Of a DNA stretch of 64,000 nucleotides, positions 23,269-34,707 are shown in pieces; the stretch's first letter is position 1; the number at the start of each line of letters is the position of its first letter. Under the pieces are notes generated by a model. That model saw only the letters and a program-made list of their open reading frames with translations, did not search any database and was not told the origin of the DNA. The stretch comes from Zea mays. Its lineage: Eukaryota > Streptophyta > Magnoliopsida > Poales > Poaceae. Position numbers and translations under genes: made by a program. The DNA is taken from assembly GCF_902167145.1 (NCBI RefSeq), contig NC_050096.1:180579825-180643824 (forward strand), read 5' to 3'.

Positions 23269-26200
23269 CTATTTGGGATCGAGCTCGGAGCCGATCCGGA
23301 TTTGCTTGGAGGCGTCGTTGCTGGGGTCGAGAGGGACGGATTTAACCGTCTTCGTTGGCTCGAGGTTGCCAGCGTGGCGCTTCACGTGTGGCACCTCCTT
23401 AGAGAGGCTCTCCAGGTCGGCGATGAGGGCCTCGGATTCGGCGAGGGCCTCGGCGTACTCCACGCACTCCACGTCGCATTCGTACGCGTGTCGGTATGTG
23501 GGGCCGTCGGTGATGACCCCGTTGGGGCCCGACATCTTGAGCTTGAGGTAGGTGTAGTTGGGGACGGCCATGAACTTAGCGTAGCATGACCTCCCCAGTA
23601 CTACGTGGTAGGTTCCTCGGAACCCGACCACCTCGAACGCGAGGGTCTCCCTTCGGAAGTTGGAGGGTGTCCCAAAGCAGACGGGTAGATCGAGTCGTCC
23701 GAGGGGCTGGACGCGCTTCCCGGGGATGATCCCATGGAAAGGCGCAGGGCCTGCCCGGACGGAGGACAGATCGACCCGCAGGAGCCCGAGGGTCTCGGCG
23801 TAGATGATGTTGAGGCTGCTGCCTCCGTCCATGAGGACCTTGGTGAGCCTGACGTCGCCGATGACGGGGTCGACAACGAGCGGGTATTTCCCCGGGCTCG
23901 GCACGCGGTCGGGGTGGTCGTCTTGGTCGAAGGTGATGGGCTTGTCGGACCAGTCTAGGTAGACTGGCGCCGCCACCTTTACCGAACAGACCTCCCGACG
24001 CTCTTGCTTGCGGTGCCGAGCCGAGGCGTTCGCCACTTGCCCACCGTAGATCATGAAGCAGTCGCGGACCTCGGGGAACTCTCCTGCCTGGTGATCTTCC
24101 TTCTTATCGTCGTCGCGAGCCCTGCCACCCTCCGCGGGTGGCCCGGCCTTGTGAAAGTGGCGCCGAAGCATGGCGCACTCCTCAAGGGTGTGCTTGACGG
24201 GCCCCTGATGATAGGAGCACGTCTCCTTGAGCATCTTGTCGAAGAGGTTGGCACCTCCGGGAGGTTTCCGAGGGTTGTTGTACTCGGCGGCGGCGACAAG
24301 GTCCGCGTCGGTGGCGTCGCGCTTCGCTTGCGACTTCTTCTTGCCTTTCTTCTTGGCGCCGCGCTGAGTTGACGCCTCGGGGACGTCTTCCGATGGGCGG
24401 CCCTAGGGCTGCTTGTCCTTCCGGAAGATGGCCTCAACCGCCTCCTGGCCAGAGGCAAACTTGGTGGCGATGTCCATCAGCTCGCTCGCCCTGGTAGGGG
24501 TCTTGTGACCCAGCTTGCTCACCAGGTCGCGGCAGGTGGTGCCGGCGAAGAACACGCTGATGACATCTGAATCGGTGATGTTGGGCAGCTCGGTGCGCTG
24601 CTTCGAGAATCGTCGGATGTAGTCCCGGAGTGACTCTCCCGGTTGCTGGCGGCAGCTTCGGAGATCCCTGGAGTTTCCGGGGCGCACGTACGTGCCCTGG
24701 AAATTGTCGGCGAAGGCTTGGACCAGGTCGTCCCAGTTGGAGATCTGCCCCGGAGGCAGGTGTTCCAGCCAGGCGCGAGTGGTGTCGGAAAGGAACAGGG
24801 GGAGGATGCGGATGATGAGGTTGTCATCGTCCGTTCCACCCAGTTGGCAGGCCAGCCGGTAGTCCGCGAGCCACAGTTCTGGTCTCGTCTCCGCCGAGTA
24901 CTTTGTGATAGTAGTCGGGGTTCGGAACCAGGTCGGGAACGGCGCCCGTCGTATGGCGCGGCTGAAAGCCTGCGGACCGGGTGGCTCGGGCGAGAGACTC
25001 CGATCCTCCCCGCTGTCGTAGCGTCCCCCACGCCTGGGGTGGTAACCTCGGCGCACCCTCTCGTCGAGGTGGGCCCGACGGTCGCGGTGATGGTGCTCGT
25101 TGCCGAGGCGGCCCGGGGCCGCAGGCGCCGTGTTGCTCGTGCGCCCGGTGTGGACCGAGGCTTCCCGCATGAATCGGGAAGTCGCGGCGCGATGTTCCGA
25201 GGGGTACCCTGCCTTCGGGAGGCGGAGCTTTCGGCCCGTCGGACCACGGCATCCTCCAGGAGATTCTTGAGCTCTCCCTGAATTCGCCGCCACTCGGTGG
25301 TTGATGGCTCCGGCATCGCGCGGAGAAGTATTGCCGCTGTAGCCAGGTTCTGGCCGACTCCACTGGAAGTCGGTAGCGGCCTTACCTTGACATCGTCGGC
25401 GATGAGGTGCTGGATACCCTGGGGTAGATGACGCACTTCTCCGGCCGGACGTTGGCTCGCCCATTCCTGCCCGATGTCCCAGCGGATCGGCTCAAGTGTT
25501 CCTGCCCCCTCGTCGAGCCTGGCCTGCATCTCGCGGATTTGTTCGAGCTGTGGGTCATGACCCCCCACCGGGACGGGGACCACAGCTAGCCCCCGAAGGA
25601 TGTCAACGCGAGGCACAGGCCTAGGGAGATCACCGTTCTCCGGCATACCAAGGTGGTTGCCTTCGTTGGGACCCCCTAGATCGACGTGGAAACATTCACG
25701 ACTTGGGTCGCAGTCCTTGTCGCCGAGGCTGCGGCTACCGTCGGAACAATCGGAAAGGCAGTAGTCGCACGCGGTCATAAAGTCCCGCATGGCACTGGGG
25801 TTACCAAGTCCGGAGAAATCCCAACAGAAGTCGGGCTCGTCATCTTCCTCGGACCCCGAGGGCCCGTAGGTCGAGACGGCCATCAGCCGGTCCCAGGGTG
25901 ACCGCATACGATACCCTAGAGGGTTTGGACTCGCCTCTACGAGAGCGTCCACCAAAGCGAAGTCGCTTGGTGGGTTGAGGCTGAATCCAAAAGGCGTGAG
26001 ATGGGAGTCGGTTGGTACCTCTTGGTCGACGGGCGGTGACGAAGTCACGTCGGGGACTGACTGCACCATCGTCTCAGGTACGAGGGCGACGTCCAGCAAG
26101 CTTTTCGCAAGCACGCTGGCGTCGTCCGCTTGCTCGGGATTGGCGTGTTGCGGGGAGACGGCGCTCGTCTTCGTCTCAGGCGCGAGGCCGATGCCCGACG

Positions 26201-26516
26201 TGCCCCCCATTGGGGCGCCGGCGCCGTCGACTCGCTCGACAGCCGACGAGGTGCTGCCTCCTGCTTGGCCTTGGTTGCCCCGCCTCCTCCTCCATCGGCG
26301 GGGGAGGGGACGGGGTGAGCTCGAATGTTGTTCTTCCACCACACGGGGAAGACGTTGTCGATTCCGCCGCCGGCAGGCGGGCTGTCGGCCGCCATCGTCG
26401 CTGTCGCGCGGCGGGGGAAGGAGTATCATGTCGTAGCTGCCGTCGAGGGACATGAACTCAAGACTCCCGAAACGGAGTACCGTCCCGGGCTGGAAAGGTT
26501 GCTGAAGACTGCACAT
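23269..26516 (-). pseudogene. gag-protease of element A (disabled)
   Basis: The ATG at 26516 begins the same SLQQP N-terminus as element B. The capsid region (ETRPELWLADYRL, WLEHLPPGQI) lies at about 25000-24500. The protease motif VLMDGGSSLNIIY is near 23830. One missing base near 25205-25210 shifts the frame, and a TAG at 24403-24405 replaces a CAG kept in element B. The frame ends at TAG 23269-23271, directly after a Pro-Lys pair. The same stop is present at the same site in element B. The long open frame that continues past the deletion to 24519 is the wrong frame. Confidence 0.9.
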
Positions 26517-26556
26517 CTGGAGCTTGACGGGAAGCTATTCGTCAACACGCAGCAGG

Positions 26557-26576
26557 CCCCTACCTGGCTCGCCAAC
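26557..26576 (-). promoter_or_regulatory. Primer-binding region of element A
   Basis: The minus strand reads GTTGGCGAGCCAGGTAGGGG directly after the 5' LTR. Element B has the same sequence with AC for GA. The cognate tRNA was not assigned. Confidence 0.7.
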
Positions 26577-28189
26577 TGTCGGCGTTTCGAAACCCGGGGG
26601 TCCCTGGACCGACGAGTAAATTGTCGCTGCGTGCCCCAGCCCAGATGGGTCGGCGCGAGACGGAGCGCGAAGGGGGGAAGAAGCCGGAGGGAGGCAGGCG
26701 TGAGAGGTGAAATCCCGCGGCCTTCGTGTTTGTCCCGCGCCCAGGTCGGGTGCGCTTGCAGTAGGGGGTTACAAGCGTCCACGCGGGAGGGAGCGAGCGG
26801 CCTCACGCGAGCGCCATCCCGTCCTTCTCCTCGTGGCCAACCCTCTGTAAGAGGGCCCTGGACCTTCCTTTTATAGGTGTAAGGAAAGGATCCAGGTGTA
26901 CAATGGGGGGTGTAGCAGTGTGCTAACGTGTCTAGCGGAGGAGAGTTAGCGCCCTAAGTACATGCCATCGTGGCAGCCAGAGAGGTTTTGGCACCCGGTT
27001 CGTGTGGTGTCGTGGCCGTCGGAGGAGCGCTGGAGCCTGGCGGAAGGACAGCTGTCGGGCTGTCGAGTCCTTGCTGACGTCCTCTTGCTTCCGTAAGGGG
27101 GCTGAGAGCCGCCGTCGTCATAAAGCGTGCGGGGCGCCATCATTACTAGTTTGGCAGGGCGAGCCAGATGGGACGCTGGTCTTGTTCCCCGTAGCCTGAG
27201 TCAGTTTGGGGTAAGGTAATGATGGCGCCTCCTGTGACGTGGTCGGTCCGAGCCCTAGGTTGGGCGAGGTGGAGGCTCCTCCGAGGTCGAGGTCGAGTCT
27301 GTCTTCCGAGGCCGAGGTCGAGTCCGAGCCCCCTGGTCGGGCGAGGCGAAGACCGTCGGCTGAGGCCAGGGCTGAGTCCGAGCCCTGGGGTCAGGCGAAG
27401 CGGAGTTCGTCGTCTTCCGGGGCTGGGCCCGAGTTCGAGCCCTGGGGTCGGGCGAAGCGGAGTTCGTCGTCTTCCGGGGCTGAGCCCGAGTCCGAGCCCT
27501 GGGGTCGGGCGAAGCGGAGTTCGTCGTCTTCTGGGGCTGAGCCCGAGTCCGAGCCCTAGGGTCGGGCGAAGCGGAGTTCGTCGTCTTCTGGGGCTGAGGC
27601 CGAGTCCGAGCCCTGGGGTCGGGCGAAGCGGAGTTCGTCGTCTTCCGGGGCTGAGCCCGAGTCCGAGCCCTGGGGTCGGGCGAAGCGGAGTTTCCTATGG
27701 CGCCTGGGGCCGGGCTTGGCTGCTGTCAGCCTCACTCTGTCGTGTGGCATAGCAGTCGGAGCGGCGCAGGCGGCGCTGTCCTCTTGTCAGGCTGGTAGTG
27801 GAGCGGCGAAGTGACTATGGTCACTTCGGCTCTGTCAACTGGAGGACGCGCGTCAGGATAAAGGTGTCAGGCCACCTTTGCATTAAATGCCCCTGCAATT
27901 TGGTCGGTTGGCGTGGCGATTTGGCCAATGTTGCTTCTTGGTGAAGACTGGGCCTCGGGCGAGCCGAAGGTGCGTTCGTTGCCGTAGGGGGTCCTCAGGT
28001 GAGACGTAAACCCTCCGGGGTCGGCTTCCCTTGCCCGAGGCTGAGCTCGGGCGAGGCGCGATCGCGTCCCTTGAATGGACCGATCTTTGACTTAATCGCA
28101 CCCATCAGGCCTTTGCAGCTTTGTGCTGATGGGGGTTACCAGCTGAGATTTAGGAGCCTTGAGGGTACCCCTAATTATGGTCCCCGACA
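26577..28189 (-). repeat. 5' LTR of element A
   Basis: 1613 bp, a near copy of 13166-14780. TATA box (minus strand) at 26869-26875. The 57-bp tandem block is at about 27380-27690, again with roughly 5.5 units. The outer border is followed by GTGAT, the target duplication. Confidence 0.92.
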
Positions 28190-28194
28190 GTGAT

Positions 28195-28519
28195 GACAGG
28201 TTTTGTAATTTTTAACTACATAACCATGAGTAGTGGATCTTTTACTATAAATAATCTAAACTAAGCTACTATTATGGAGGATTATGAGATTATGGTAATT
28301 TGGATATTATATTACATAATCTGAATTTATAATCGAGGTGTTTATTTAGTTGTTGGATTTATTTGCGCTCACCAGATTATAATATGAAACAAACATGACC
28401 TAATTATAATACTATATATCCATTAGGAATAGCATAACTGCACCTTATGATCCTTGATCCACCACGCACGTAGCAAAGCTCAAATGCCCGTGGATTACCA
28501 CCACCACCCAAGGGCAAAC
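28195..28519. other. AT-rich flank, possibly low-copy host DNA
   Basis: Very AT-rich sequence turning GC-rich just before the CACTA element. No gene is recognised. Together with 31086-32213 it is the only stretch in the middle of the window not assigned to a transposon, and it could be a host promoter/leader region. That is inference. Confidence 0.35.
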
Positions 28520-28522
28520 CCG

Positions 28523-31082
28523 CACTACAGGAATACTGAAGATTCCCGTTGGCCAGGTTAACTCCCGTCGGCCAGAGCAAAGGCCGACGAGGATAAAGTA
28601 AATACTGTTGGCTACCTACCAGCCAACGGGCATTAATTAACTCCCGTCGGCCCTGACACAGGCCAACGGGGATTACATTGACGCCCGTCGGCCTTTTCTC
28701 TGACCGACGAGGATTAGCTTATTTCCGTCAGCCCCGTACTTGGCCGACGGGAATTAATGTTTTATGAGCGCAGCGGACAGCCCGCATGGGCTCATTTCCT
28801 CTGCTTGCTCGTTTCAAACCGCCGCCGCCAGGAGATTGAGTGTCCCGCCCGACCGCCGCTGCCACCGGCCCCCATCGCCATCGCCGCCGCTGCCCCCAAG
28901 TGCCGCCGCCGCCCCCGTCGTCCCCCACCAACTCAACTGTCGTTGCACCTGCCTTGTGCCGCCTTGTCGTTGAGGTATACATCCTTGAACTATTGAATGT
29001 AAATGTGAGTGTGATTATAGAGTTAAATATGTGTGTAGATGTTTATTTTCGTCGGTTTTATGGCCGACGGGAGTTAACTTTCATGAGATTAGAGTTAGTT
29101 TAATATCACATGTGATTATAGTGTGATTAGAGTTAGTTTAATATCACATGTGTGGCTTGATTTTAGGTAAGTATTAATTCTATTATTATAGTAGATTTAA
29201 CTTATGCTATTGAATTGTTGAATTTGATGTTATTTATTGATTAGATTTAACTTATAATATTAGGATGTATGAAGGTTTCGATATTGATAAATTTGATGTT
29301 ATGGTTAATAAATTTGATGTTCTGAAAATATTATTTAATTTAATGGATTTAATATTGCAAATATTGTTTATTTTCGTCGGTTTTTTGGCTGACGGGAGTT
29401 AACTGTAATGCAATTATAATTTATTTAATATTGTTATTTGTTAGTATGATTTGACATAAATTTGGATGTTGCAAATATTGTTAATTGATGATTATCATGA
29501 TAATGTGATGAAGGTGATGTTATGTATATATATAGTTTTACTACTTACCTATAGATGTATGTATGACGTGTAGAAACATGAATTTCTCACACGCACTCCT
29601 TACTCATACACACAACCGCAATAATGGGTGATAGACGTGATTGGATGTATGAAGGTTTCAAGAAGGGTGGGTGTCACACAAGTGAATGGTTTGCCAAGAC
29701 GCAGATGTTTCTGGACCATGTGCAGCTGTTTTGTCACAAATAGATAATATTAGGTGTCCATGCAATAAATGTAGAAATATGATGAGCCACACCAAGAGGC
29801 AGGTCACACTACACATGTGCTCGCATGGTTTTGTGCCAGGCTATAAGGTCTGGTATCTCCACGGGGAGTCATGCCTTGAACGAGTAGCGGAAGTAGAAGT
29901 TGATGACGGTGAAGATGTGGATAGGATGGACCAGATGCTTGAGGATCTGCAGCCTGAACTGGCCCCAGATCATCATGATTCACCTACACCGGAGGTTCAG
30001 AAGTTCTTCGACCTCCTCAAAGCGTCAAAAGAGCCTATTCACGGGCACATTGATGTGACCGTCATCGAATTCGTGACCCGACTGATGTCAATTAAGTCCA
30101 AGTTTGAATTCTCAATTAATTGTTACAACGAGCTTGTGGATTTGATTAGCGAGGTTCTTCCTACAGGTCACAAGATGCCCAAAGACATGTACCAGTCCAA
30201 GAAATTGCTTTAAGGTCTTGGTATGGAGTATGAGAAGATTGATGTTTGACAGGACAACTGTATGCTTTTTTGGAAGGAACATGGCAGAGAGCATAAATGC
30301 TTAAAATGTGGGAAGTCGAGGTACGTGGAGCTTGTAAATGAAGAAGGGGAGAAGGTGGTGACAAAGGTTGCACATAAACAGCTTTGGTACATGTCTCTCA
30401 CTCCTAGAGTGAAACATTTGTTTCTCTCGAGGAAGACCGCTATGCACATGAGGTGGCATAAAGATTGTACGGACAGACAAGATGGGTTAATGGTGCACCC
30501 GTCAGAAGGTGATGCATGGAAGGCTTTTTACAATTTTGATCCAGATTTTGCCAGCGATAAAAGAAACGTTCGTATTGGCTTGGCAACTGATGGTTTCACG
30601 CCTTTCCATATGACCGATGCGTCGTATTCATGTTGGCATGTCATTGTCATATCGTACAACCTTCCACCTGCTTTTTGCATGAAATATGAGTTTATATTCC
30701 TATGTCTTGTTATACCTGGGCCTGAGCATCCTGGCGTACGCCTCAATGTGATGCTTCAACCACTGATTGAAGAGTTAAAGAAGTTATGGCAAGGAGTGGA
30801 AGCTTATGACTGCTTCAAGAAGCAGAAATTCAATCTCCGTGTTGTGTATCTGTTCTCGGTTCATGATTTTATGGTGTAAGGTATTTTCTCTGAATGAAGC
30901 GTGCATGGTAGATTGACGTGTCAGCGCCCGACGGGAATAAGGGTATCCCTGACATATGATATCCGTCGGCTTAGGACTAACGGGAACTAACCATATACCG
31001 ACGGGAATTAGTAATCCCTGTCAGTTTAGAGCTTATTTCCTTCGGTTCTTAGCCGACAGGAATTAAGTGGATTCCGGTAGTA
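28523..31082 (+). mobile_element. CACTA (En/Spm-type) transposon, internally deleted
   Basis: The left end CACTACAGGAAT and the right end ATTCCGGTAGTA form imperfect terminal inverted repeats. A 3-bp target duplication CCG flanks the element (28520-28522 and 31083-31085), the CACTA signature. Subterminal regions at both ends hold many copies of a motif like CCCGTCGGCC / GGCCGACGGGA, in both orientations, the presumed transposase-binding sites. The last base is A instead of the expected G. Inside is a broken transposase gene lacking its C-terminal half, so the element is non-autonomous. Confidence 0.88.
29624..30879 (+). pseudogene. CACTA transposase (TNPD-like) fragment
   Basis: The N-terminus from ATG 29624 has the transposase-associated domain (PF13963-like): DWMYEGF, HTSEWF, then IRCPCNKCRN. 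A frameshift near 29740 separates these blocks. The Transposase_21 (PF02992-like) region follows: NCMLFWKEH, KCGKSRY, a CRDR-like block (LGLATDGF equivalent at 30580-30600) and the start of the SLQPLIEELKKLW block. Stops TAA (30211-30213) and TGA (30247-30249) interrupt the frame, the latter replacing an expected Cys codon. The protein ends soon after HDF at 30879, where the rest is deleted. Not functional. Confidence 0.85.
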
Positions 31083-31085
31083 CCG

Positions 31086-32213
31086 TGCCGCTCCACAGTA
31101 TCCTCGGGGCCAGCCATCCGCCGCTCCGGCTTTCTCCGCATTGTGGTCCACCTTTGCCGCCGGTAATCCTACCCACTCTCCACGTTTTGTTTCGGCGGCG
31201 CGCAACGGTGTTCTGTTACCCTTCGTCTGCGATATTTGGGCGTGGCCTGATTGCGGTGCCTGCTCGTTGTCCTGATATTTGGTGCTTTCTCCTCGACGTC
31301 ACACTACGTTGTTTGCGTAAATCGGTGGTCATTTCCTCTCTTAACTAATTTCTTTTATAAAAGAGTTAACTGATTTGTTTGTGACTACGAAAATTTGCAT
31401 TCAAGTTTCGAAAATGGCTCGCAGTTCTCGTGAGGGACTCTGCTTTGTAGGAGTTTGTATGTATTAATTTCTCTGTATTTTTACGTGGTTTAGATTGGTG
31501 CTCTTGGCTTGGGTGCGTTTATTTTCAGTTGAATGCTGTGTTTGCTAGGATCTTGGATTCGAATTGAATCAAACAAGCGACCAATATTTCCTTCCGTGGT
31601 CGTGATGTCGAGCGCTTGCCGCTGATCTTGATGCGTTATTGGTAGAATTGGTGCAATGTTGAAGGTGTATTAGGGGTTCGTTTGGTGGATCACGGCCTTT
31701 TAATTTGGTCTTATTTGTGACCATGGATTTTGCATAGGACGCATACCTCCTGGATGGATGGGGTTTGTATTAATTAAGGCTATGTTCGTTTAGTCCGGAT
31801 TGGACGTCGGAACCATTTCAACTCATCAAGCTAATACAAATTTGTGAAGTATTCCAATCCGGAACCAATCTAGTAAAGTATTCCGGAAGAATCGAACGGG
31901 CACTAAGGCTGATATGATCCACTTATCACCAACTCAACCAGAGATCACGGAGAGATTGGAGGAGGTTGAGGGAGGAATGCGTTATTTAGTTTGTGTAGTA
32001 CGAGTATGCGATTGTGAGGTTACTTTGAAGTTTGAAGCATTTCCTGGACACGTAATTTGGTACTTAGCTGTAAATGATCTGCTGGCCGGTGTCAGTTTTT
32101 TTTAATTTCAGTTGAACTTCCCTCCATGGGTTATGAAAAAGGAAAAATCATCTTGTAGCCTGCTCACTTGATCTAGTAGGGAAGAGTAATTATGCTATAT
32201 GCTATATCCTAAT
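31086..32213. other. Possible low-copy host remnant with a Tourist-like MITE
   Basis: A GC-rich start (31086-31300) passes into AT-rich sequence that looks like a 5' leader and intron of a plant gene. No coding frame of known type was found, so no gene is called. It contains the MITE at 31778-31903. Confidence 0.3.
31778..31903. mobile_element. Tourist/PIF-Harbinger-like MITE (126 bp)
   Basis: The ends are GGCTATGTTCGTTT and, inverted, GTGCCCGTTCGATT, related terminal repeats. The element is flanked on both sides by TAA (31775-31777 and 31904-31906), the usual target of PIF/Harbinger MITEs. No coding capacity. Confidence 0.65.
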
Positions 32214-32873
32214 TGTTGGGGGCCTTCGTCCTCCGAAGGTCTTCAAAAATGTAATTTAACAATGTCTTCCAAGCATGGTTTATGAACAGGTACCTTCGGA
32301 TTCAGGATTAAAAGCATACACAATGAGAAAAAGCACGATCGTGAAGAAGATTACCGTTGCTCCAAAGCTATGCGCAAGGGAGTTTCAGTTTAATCGCAGA
32401 AAAAGGAACCGACTTAAAGGAGAAAATGCTATCTAGTCCTCATAGATTTTTCTATAAGTCAATAGTAAATGTAAATGGAATAACTGTAATTTCTCACATG
32501 CTTTGTCCTGTGCCTATAAATAGATGAACAGTACCCCCGTAATGTTCACGCTGACTTGTATTTGCTCGTGCGTCACGCTTGTACTTTTACTTTCTGTCAA
32601 GCCGAAGGTACATATGTAATTTAATATTGTTTCTATTTTTCCATGATAATATAATGAGGATGAATTGATAACACTGTATAATTGTTCATGTTGTGTCTTA
32701 TATTTCATATGTTTCTCCTTTTATTAACATATGCCCCGATGATGAAGGTATGTCCTTCATGACCTTCGTCTGAAGATCATTATATACTACGGGAAATAAT
32801 GCTTCGAAGGACGAAGGACATTAACATTTAATATTTTGTGTTGCCTTGTTCTTAATTCATAGCATTTGAGAAC
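32214..32873 (+). repeat. LTR of gypsy family X, truncated on the right by the Sirevirus
   Basis: It starts TGTTGGGGGCCTTCGTCC and is clearly related to the LTR of element D (61246-61887, opposite strand), including a shared TGTTGCCTTGTTCTTAA block near the 3' end. A TATA box (TATAAATAG) is at about 32514-32522. The final bases are cut off by the Sirevirus LTR at 32874. It may be a 5' LTR or a solo LTR, and the rest would lie beyond the window. Confidence 0.7.
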
Positions 32874-32972
32874 TGAAAGGGAATTAAGCTTACACCTTTT
32901 TCCTAATTGATTTTGGTGGTTGAATTGCCCAACACAAATAATTGGACTAACTAGTTTGCTCTAGTCTATAAG

Positions 32973-34647
32973 TGTCGGGGACCATAATTAGGGGTACCCT
33001 CAAGACTCCTAATTCTCAGCTGGTAACCCCCATCAGCATAAAGCTGCTAAGGCCTGATGGGTGCGATTAAGTCAGGGATCAGTCCATTCGAGCGACTCGA
33101 TCACGCCTCGCCCGAGCCTAGCCTCGGACAAGGGCAGCCGACCCCGGAGGATTTCTGTCTCGCCCGAGGGCCCCCTCCAACGGCGAACATATTTTCCGGC
33201 TCGCCCGAGGCCCTGCCTTCGCTAAGAAGCAACCCTGACTAAATCGCCGCACCGACCGACCAAATCGCAGGAGCATTCAATGCAAAGGTGGCCTGACACC
33301 TTTATCCTAACGCGCGCCCCCCGGCAGAGCCGAAGTGACCGCCGTCACTTCGCCGCTCCACTGACCGGCCTGACAGAAGGACAACGCCGCCTGCGCCACT
33401 CCGACTGCGGTGCCACTTGACAGAGTGAGGCTGACAGGCAGTCAGGCCTTGCCGAAGGCACCATAGGAAGCTCCGCTTCGCCCGACCCAGGGCTCGGACT
33501 CGGGCTAAGTCCCGGAAGACGGCGAACTCCGCTTCGCCCGACCCAGGGCTCGGACTCGGGCTAAGTCCCGGAAGACGGCGAATTCCGCTCCGCCCGACCC
33601 AGGGCTCGGACTCGGGCTAAGTCCCGGAAGACGGCGAACTCCGCTCCGCCCGACCCAGGGCTCGGACTCGGGCTAAGTCCCGGAAGACGGCGAACTCCGC
33701 TCCGCCCGACCCAGGGCTCGGACTCGGGCTATGTCCCGGAAGACGGCGAACTCCGCTCCGCCCGACCCAGGGCTCGGACTCGGGCTAAGTCCCGGAAGAC
33801 GACGAACTCCGCTTCGCCCGACCCCAGGGCTCGGACTCCGCCCTGGCCTCAGCCGACGACCTCCGCCTCGCCCGACCCAGGGGCTCGGACTCGGCCTCGG
33901 CCACGGAAGACAGACTCGACCTCGGCTTCGGAGGAGCCTCCACATCGCCCAACCTAGGGCGCAGGCCAGCCACGTCAACAGGAGGCGCCATCATCACCCT
34001 ACCCCGAGCTGACTCGGGCCGCAGGAAACAAGACCGGCGTCCCATCTGGCTAGCTCCGCCAGATAGACAATGATGGCGCCCCGCGTACTCTGTGACGACG
34101 GCGGCTCTCAGCCCCCTTACGGAAGCAAGAGGACGTCAACAAGGACCCAACCGCTCCGACAGCTGTCCCTCCGCCAGGCTCCATCGCTCCTCCGACGGCC
34201 ACGACATCACGCCAGCTGGGTGCCAAAATCTCTCCGGCTGCCACAACGGCATGTACCTAGGGCGCTAGCTCTCCTCCGCTAGACACGTAGCACTCTGCTA
34301 CACCCCCCATTGTACACCTGGATCCTCTCCTTACGCCTATAAAAGGAAGGACCAGGGCCCTCTTAGAGAAGGTTGGCCGCGCGGGGACGAGGACGAGACA
34401 GGCGCTCGCTTGGAGCCGCTCGCTTCCCTCTCCCGCGTGGACGCTTGTAACCCCCTACTGCAAGCGCACCCGACCTGGGCGCGGGACGAACACGAAGGCC
34501 GCGGGATTCCCACCTCTCTCACGCCGGTCTCCGGCCGCCTCGCTCTCCCCCCTTCGCGCTCGCCCTCGCGCTCGACCCATCTGGGCTGGGGCACGCGACG
34601 ACATTCACTCGTCGGCCCAGGGACCCCCCGGTCTCGTAACGCCGACA
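32973..34647 (+). repeat. 5' LTR of element B
   Basis: 1675 bp, TGTCGGGG...GCCGACA. TATA box TATAAAA at 34338-34344. Tandem units of 56 bp (GACCCAGGGCTCGGACTCGG...) occupy about 33481-33830, six copies. The unit corresponds to the 57-bp unit of element A minus one base. Confidence 0.93.
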
Positions 34648-34667
34648 GTTGGCACGCCAGGTAGGGG
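34648..34667 (+). promoter_or_regulatory. Primer-binding region of element B
   Basis: GTTGGCACGCCAGGTAGGGG directly follows the LTR terminus GCCGACA. It matches the same site in element A at 18 of 20 bases. The gag ATG lies 41 bases further on. Confidence 0.75.
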
Positions 34668-34707
34668 CCTGTTGCGTGTTGACGAACAGCTTCCCGTCAA
34701 GCTCCAG

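Larger units (their letters stand above)
13166..28189 (-). mobile_element. Huck-like Ty3/gypsy (Tat-type) LTR retrotransposon A
   Basis: A full-length element of 15,024 bp with two LTRs (13166-14780 and 26577-28189), TG...CA ends and a 5-bp target duplication GTGAT (13161-13165 and 28190-28194). Order in element direction (right to left): 5' LTR, primer site, gag, protease, RT, RNase H, integrase, an antisense gene, polypurine tract, 3' LTR. The LTR start TGTCGGGGACCATAATTAGG is what I know from the maize Huck family. By eye the LTRs differ at roughly 25 positions over their first 660 bp (about 96% identity), so this copy is older than element B. Gag-pol is disabled by stops and two 1-base deletions. 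Confidence 0.92.

Noticed and set aside
24519..25210. Continuation of the long 665-codon gag frame of element A
   Set aside because: After a 1-base deletion the true gag continues in another frame. This part is out of frame relative to element B.
33481..33830. CRISPR-like regular repeats
   Set aside because: Units are contiguous 56-bp tandem repeats without unique spacers, inside an LTR of a plant genome.
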